Of a DNA stretch of 8,769 nt, positions 6,322 through 8,769 are shown piece after piece; position 1 is the first letter of the stretch; every line of letters starts with the position of its first letter. Origin of the DNA: Thermoplasmata archaeon (GTDB lineage Archaea > Thermoplasmatota > Thermoplasmata > Thermoplasmatales > Aciduliprofundaceae). The stretch spans positions 1 to 8,769 of the forward strand of contig JAGGTO010000005.1 of the NCBI GenBank assembly GCA_021163705.1, read 5' to 3'. The notes below the pieces were generated by a model. The model was given only the letters and a program-made list of their open reading frames with translations. It did not search any database and was not told where the DNA came from. The position numbers and the translations under genes are program-made.

Positions 6322-7101
6322 TCAGTTTTTCTCCCCAGAGAGTTTGAAAAACTCTTTTTTTGTATCTCTGAGTGTTGGACGCAGATTTCTTGCAATCATA
6401 ATTTCCTCCAGATCTATCTCCACCACACCAATATGCTCCTGAAAGTAGGGTGCCTTGTAGAGTAGATTCCCTCGAGGTGAATATAACATGGAGCCTCCCC
6501 AGAATTCAAGTGTGCGTTGCAATCCTGCCCAGTTCACATAAGCGAAGAAAACGGTATTCTCTATAGCTCTCGCAGGAATCACCCTCTCAAATAAATTTCT
6601 GGAAGTTATTGGGCTGGCAGAGATATTAACTATTATATCAGAGCCATTCAAGGCCTGAATCTTTGTCACTTCAGGGAAGAAAACATCATAGCAAATCTGC
6701 ACCCCTATTGTTCCATGATCAGTTGAGAGCAAGAATGGATAATCACCACTCTTGAAATACAGTTTCTCCTCGAAGGGTCCAAAATTTGGGAGATATATCT
6801 TTCTGGCCACATGAATCTCTCCATTATACGCGACTCCCGCAGAATTGTATATGAACTCATCCCTCTCGGGAAAACCAAATATTATTATTTTTCCATGCGA
6901 GATTTCGGCTATTTCCTTCATGAAAGGAGAATCCACAGATATTGCCCTCACCAAAATTTTATCTCGAATAAGATAACCTGTGAGATACATCTCGGGGAAT
7001 ATGTAGATATCTGCCTGGTTATTTTTAACGATCTTTATCAACCTTTCTTTGTTTTTTTCCACATCAAAAATCGGTGTGGTTTGCGCCATTAGGATTTTCA
7101 T
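6322..7101 (-). CDS. Carbon-nitrogen hydrolase (nitrilase superfamily)
   Basis: The 259-residue protein is a complete single-domain member of the nitrilase superfamily, cytosolic alpha-beta-beta-alpha enzymes that hydrolyse amide, carbamoyl or nitrile C-N bonds. The catalytic triad is visible: Glu37 in IFPEMYLTGY, Lys101 in ARKIYLPNFG, and Cys137 in GVQICYDVFFPE. Glu112 in FEEKLYF matches the additional conserved glutamate of the family. The sequence does not tell the substrate; most archaeal relatives are annotated as omega-amidase or N-carbamoyl/amide hydrolases, but a nitrile is not implied. The ATG at 7101 follows the thioesterase stop by 23 bases and has an SD-like GGGAGATGAT five bases upstream. 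A TTTAAA box also lies 25-26 bp from the ATG, so the gene may be read both from an upstream transcript and from its own promoter. The product is intact, with no signal peptide. Confidence 0.92.
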   Translation of the reverse strand: MKILMAQTTPIFDVEKNKERLIKIVKNNQADIYIFPEMYLTGYLIRDKILVRAISVDSPFMKEIAEISHGKIIIFGFPERDEFIYNSAGVAYNGEIHVARKIYLPNFGPFEEKLYFKSGDYPFLLSTDHGTIGVQICYDVFFPEVTKIQALNGSDIIVNISASPITSRNLFERVIPARAIENTVFFAYVNWAGLQRTLEFWGGSMLYSPRGNLLYKAPYFQEHIGVVEIDLEEIMIARNLRPTLRDTKKEFFKLSGEKN

Positions 7102-7106
7102 AGAGC

Positions 7107-7116
7107 ATCATCTCCC
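7107..7116 (-). promoter_or_regulatory. SD-like site for the nitrilase gene
   Basis: The minus strand reads GGGAGATGAT, five bases before the ATG at 7101, close to the consensus GGAGGTGAT with one change in the core. It indicates that the gene can be translated from a longer transcript carrying the thioesterase gene. Confidence 0.6.
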
Positions 7117-7122
7117 TCTCTC

Positions 7123-7130
7123 ATTTAAAT
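7123..7130 (-). promoter_or_regulatory. Possible TATA box for the nitrilase gene
   Basis: The minus strand reads ATTTAAAT, centred 25-26 bp from the ATG at 7101, the same spacing as at the other putative leaderless starts. It overlaps the TAA stop of the thioesterase gene, so it might be chance AT-richness. Confidence 0.35.
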
Positions 7131-7511
7131 TTTCTTCCTCCTTAATCCTTTTTGAAATTTCTCTATATCTATGATGTATCTCCAGTGCTTTCCCTCTCCA
7201 ATTTTGCCCTCAGAATCGTATGCCTCCACTTCAAATTCTAACTTATTTCCTTCTCTTTTAACCAGAGTTGCCACACATCTAACTTTATCTCCAATGGGCG
7301 TGGCCTTGAGATGCCTTATGCATATCCCTGTGCCTACTGTGGTAAAACCCTCAGGTATGTATTTTTCCACAGCCTTATAGGCGGCTGTTTCCATGCATAG
7401 CACCAGAGAAGGTGTAGAAAATACCTGAACATCAAGCCCTATACCTCTGGCCACATATTCTTCAGTTACCATAATCTCATACTCATATTTCAAATTTGAA
7501 GGAATATCCAT
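7125..7511 (-). CDS. Hotdog-fold thioesterase, FlK-like
   Basis: The 128-residue product fits single-domain hotdog thioesterases, which hydrolyse acyl-CoA thioesters. The pattern STPSLVLCMETAA (32-44), VGTGICIRHLKATPIGDKV (59-77) and a following beta strand with the GKIGEGKHWRYII ending match the fluoroacetyl-CoA thioesterase (FlK) family. Thr33, Glu41 and His67 line up with the Thr/Glu/His catalytic set of FlK. Fluoroacetate chemistry is not implied; related archaeal proteins are of unknown substrate and may clear small acyl-CoAs. The start is put at ATG 7511 because TTTAAA lies about 25 bp upstream and MDIPSNLKYEYEI is a natural hotdog beginning. The ATG at 7592 would overlap the thiolase gene and add 27 unlikely residues. 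No SD precedes 7511, so the mRNA is probably leaderless. The nitrilase gene follows after 23 bases. Confidence 0.85.
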   Translation of the reverse strand: MDIPSNLKYEYEIMVTEEYVARGIGLDVQVFSTPSLVLCMETAAYKAVEKYIPEGFTTVGTGICIRHLKATPIGDKVRCVATLVKREGNKLEFEVEAYDSEGKIGEGKHWRYIIDIEKFQKGLRRKKI

Positions 7512-7532
7512 AGGGGGAAATGGAAATATCAA

Positions 7533-7538
7533 TTTAAA
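7533..7538 (-). promoter_or_regulatory. TATA-like box for the thioesterase gene
   Basis: The minus strand reads GGTTAAATTTTAAATT around here; the TTTAAA core is centred about 25 bp from the ATG at 7511. It lies in the 29-bp gap after the thiolase stop (7541-7543). It supports a separate promoter and a leaderless start. Confidence 0.5.
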
Positions 7539-7540
7539 AT

Positions 7541-8407
7541 TTAACCTGTACTTTTCTTCCCGTATCTCATTCTCAATGTGCAAAATGAGCATATATCCCT
7601 ACTGGTCGGTTCTCCACATAATTTGCATTCTCTAATCTCTCTTTTCTCCTGAGGAAAGAAATATGCCATCTCCCACACACTCAGAATCATCTCATACCTG
7701 AAATTCTTCTTCTTTTTTTCTATTTCATACAAAATTTCTTTCCAGCCAGAAAGTTTTGCAAGTGGACAGTTCTCCTTGATGTATTTCACTCCCTTCAATT
7801 TTGCATAAATTTCAATCTCCTTATCACCTACGAGATAAAATGGGCGCAATTTTGGAAGTAATTTTGGATGCTCTCTTTCAAGATAGGGTACGAGCTTTCT
7901 GCTCCAGCTGTAATTTTTTCCCAGCATATTTTTTATAAAAAATTCAAGGAAATCGTCCATATTGTGTCCCGTTACGAGAATTTCGGCGCCATTTTCCCGA
8001 GGAACTTTATTCATGAGATATCTCTTTACTGTGCCACAGGCACTGCAGGGCTTCCTTCTAATCTCTCCTATTGAAAATCCATACTCCTCCCTTAAGTTTG
8101 TTATTAAAAGTTCCACACCCAATTCTTCAGTGTAACTTCTTATTATATCCTCCACTGACCGGGAATAATCACCTATTCCTAGATTGATATGGTAGCCATG
8201 AACAGGGTAGCCATTCTCCCACAGATAATGAAGAAGGGCCATGCTGTCTTTTCCACCACTTAAAGCCACCCAGATCTTCTCGCCATGCCAGTATTTTTTT
8301 AGAATCTTATTGACCCTTCTAAAAAATAGTTTGAGAAAACAATCTCTACATAGCCACATTCCAAACGCTTGAATCTCCGCATTTTTCCCGCATATTTTGC
8401 ATTTCAT
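7541..8407 (-). CDS. tRNA 2-thiolation protein of the TtuA/TtcA/Ncs6 family
   Basis: This is an adenylating PP-loop enzyme of the group that replaces the C2 oxygen of a tRNA uridine or cytidine by sulfur. The 288-residue protein has an N-terminal zinc ribbon (Cys3, Cys6, Cys20, Cys23), the ATP-binding SGGKDS (50-55), a CSAC pair (Cys121, Cys124) and Cys214 in ENCPLA. Those three cysteines match the [4Fe-4S] ligands of TtuA and TtcA. A C-terminal zinc ribbon follows (Cys261, Cys264, Cys273, Cys276). Two zinc ribbons are the TtuA/Ncs6 layout, but GHNMDDFLEFF (147-157) looks more like the TtcA GHxxDDxxET motif than the TtuA DDEAQ form. The exact target base is therefore open: s2U54, s2U34 or s2C32. 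The ATG overlaps the upstream stop (ATGA) and has no SD, suggesting coupled translation. The product appears intact. Confidence 0.9.
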   Translation of the reverse strand: MKCKICGKNAEIQAFGMWLCRDCFLKLFFRRVNKILKKYWHGEKIWVALSGGKDSMALLHYLWENGYPVHGYHINLGIGDYSRSVEDIIRSYTEELGVELLITNLREEYGFSIGEIRRKPCSACGTVKRYLMNKVPRENGAEILVTGHNMDDFLEFFIKNMLGKNYSWSRKLVPYLEREHPKLLPKLRPFYLVGDKEIEIYAKLKGVKYIKENCPLAKLSGWKEILYEIEKKKKNFRYEMILSVWEMAYFFPQEKREIRECKLCGEPTSRDICSFCTLRMRYGKKSTG

Positions 8408-8769
8408 TGCTCAGGCGGTGGCGGTGGTGGTGGAATCTGCTGTACGGGCTGCTGAACAAATCCCGTGGTTCTATGAAGTTCCTCAACCTGGATGTACACT
8501 ATAATGAGGAGTATTCCTACAATCACACCAAAGATTATGCCCAACACTGCCCATATTAGAAGCATATCTCTGAGCTCTCCATATCTCCTGCCACTTATCA
8601 TGTTAGTAAATTCATCTATCCTCAGATAAATCAGGAGATTTATTATGCCTGAAGCCACTCCGTATAAGGCCCATCCCCATGACAACATTATTCCATTCCA
8701 TGCTGCCCCTACAAAGGAAAGTATTCCAATCACAAGTGCAAGTATCTTAGAAATCCTTAGAAGATCCAA
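8404..8769 (-). CDS. Small membrane protein with polyproline C-terminus, possibly 5'-truncated
   Basis: I do not recognise this family. The frame is open from the right edge (a TTG, possibly not the real start) to a TGA at 8404-8406, giving up to 121 residues. It has three hydrophobic segments: about residues 6-27, 28-49 and 69-93, separated by a short polar, basic loop (50-68, RIDEFTNMISGRRYGELRD). The tail (94-121) is soluble and ends in QQPVQQI, seven prolines, then EQ. Such proline/glutamine-rich tails on short membrane proteins are common in archaeal and actinobacterial hypothetical proteins and may bind partners, but no function can be claimed. The gene overlaps the thiolase start by ATGA. 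Whether the protein is complete cannot be decided, since the upstream bases lie outside the window. Confidence 0.75.
   Translation of the reverse strand: MDLLRISKILALVIGILSFVGAAWNGIMLSWGWALYGVASGIINLLIYLRIDEFTNMISGRRYGELRDMLLIWAVLGIIFGVIVGILLIIVYIQVEELHRTTGFVQQPVQQIPPPPPPPEQ
8413..8433 (-). other. Seven consecutive proline codons
   Basis: CCA, CCG and CCT codons encode seven prolines in a row, ending two codons before the stop and within nine bases of the overlapping thiolase start. Polyproline runs slow ribosomes and rely on aIF5A/EF-P. The codon repeat may also be prone to length change. Confidence 0.9.

Noticed and set aside
6267..6395. Longer N-terminus for gcvPA starting at 6395
   Set aside because: The added residues are low-complexity (rich in Ser, Lys and Asn), overlap the nitrilase gene and the T-tract, and the TATA spacing supports ATG 6266.
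7512..7592. Longer N-terminus for the thioesterase starting at 7592
   Set aside because: It would overlap the thiolase gene by 52 bases, has no SD or promoter, and hotdog proteins of this family start near MDIPSNL.
1..8769. CRISPR array, insertion sequence, tRNA/rRNA, integrase or defence island
   Set aside because: I saw no regularly spaced repeats, no terminal inverted repeats with a transposase, no tRNA-like cloverleaf, and every gene has an ordinary metabolic or membrane identity; the layout looks like core chromosome.

Overview
The window looks like a piece of chromosome from a thermophilic euryarchaeon. The evidence is a split glycine decarboxylase (two P-protein subunits), an archaeal-type methylthioadenosine phosphorylase with a C-terminal CxC motif like those known from hyperthermophiles, TATA-like boxes about 26 bp upstream of start codons (leaderless transcripts), GGAGGTG/GGTGAT Shine-Dalgarno (SD) sites at some downstream genes, and heavy use of ATA, AGA and AGG codons. 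An Aciduliprofundum/DHVE2-like lineage is my best guess, from general impression only; no search was possible.

Layout: ten genes, nine of them on the minus strand. Read in minus-strand direction (right to left), the window opens with a small membrane protein with a polyproline tail (reaching the right edge). It overlaps by ATGA a TtuA/TtcA-type tRNA thiolase with two zinc-ribbon ends. A FlK-like hotdog thioesterase and a nitrilase-superfamily amidohydrolase follow, then gcvPA and gcvPB. The single plus-strand gene, ubiX (flavin prenyltransferase), converges on gcvPB and diverges from a membrane protein with a C-terminal TrkA_C domain. After that come the methylthioadenosine phosphorylase gene and, coupled to it by another ATGA overlap, a polysaccharide flippase that runs off the left edge. 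No stretch over 300 bases lacks a gene; the longest gap is the 73-bp divergent promoter at 2814-2886.

Functionally the genes are mostly housekeeping: C1/glycine metabolism (gcvPA/gcvPB), methionine and purine salvage (MTAP), tRNA sulfuration, prenyl-FMN cofactor synthesis, and envelope or ion-related membrane proteins. The GcvT, GcvH and lipoamide dehydrogenase partners and a UbiD partner are not in the window, so these pathways must be completed elsewhere.

I found no CRISPR array, insertion sequence, tRNA/rRNA, integrase, or recognisable defence or mobile system. The more interesting signals are the consistent TATA-to-start spacing, which corrects several gene starts; compact terminator/promoter junctions; a TrkH-like pore motif joined to a TrkA_C domain in one short protein; a perfect 15-bp in-frame tandem duplication in gcvPA; and a seven-proline run ending one residue pair before an SD-less overlapping start codon.
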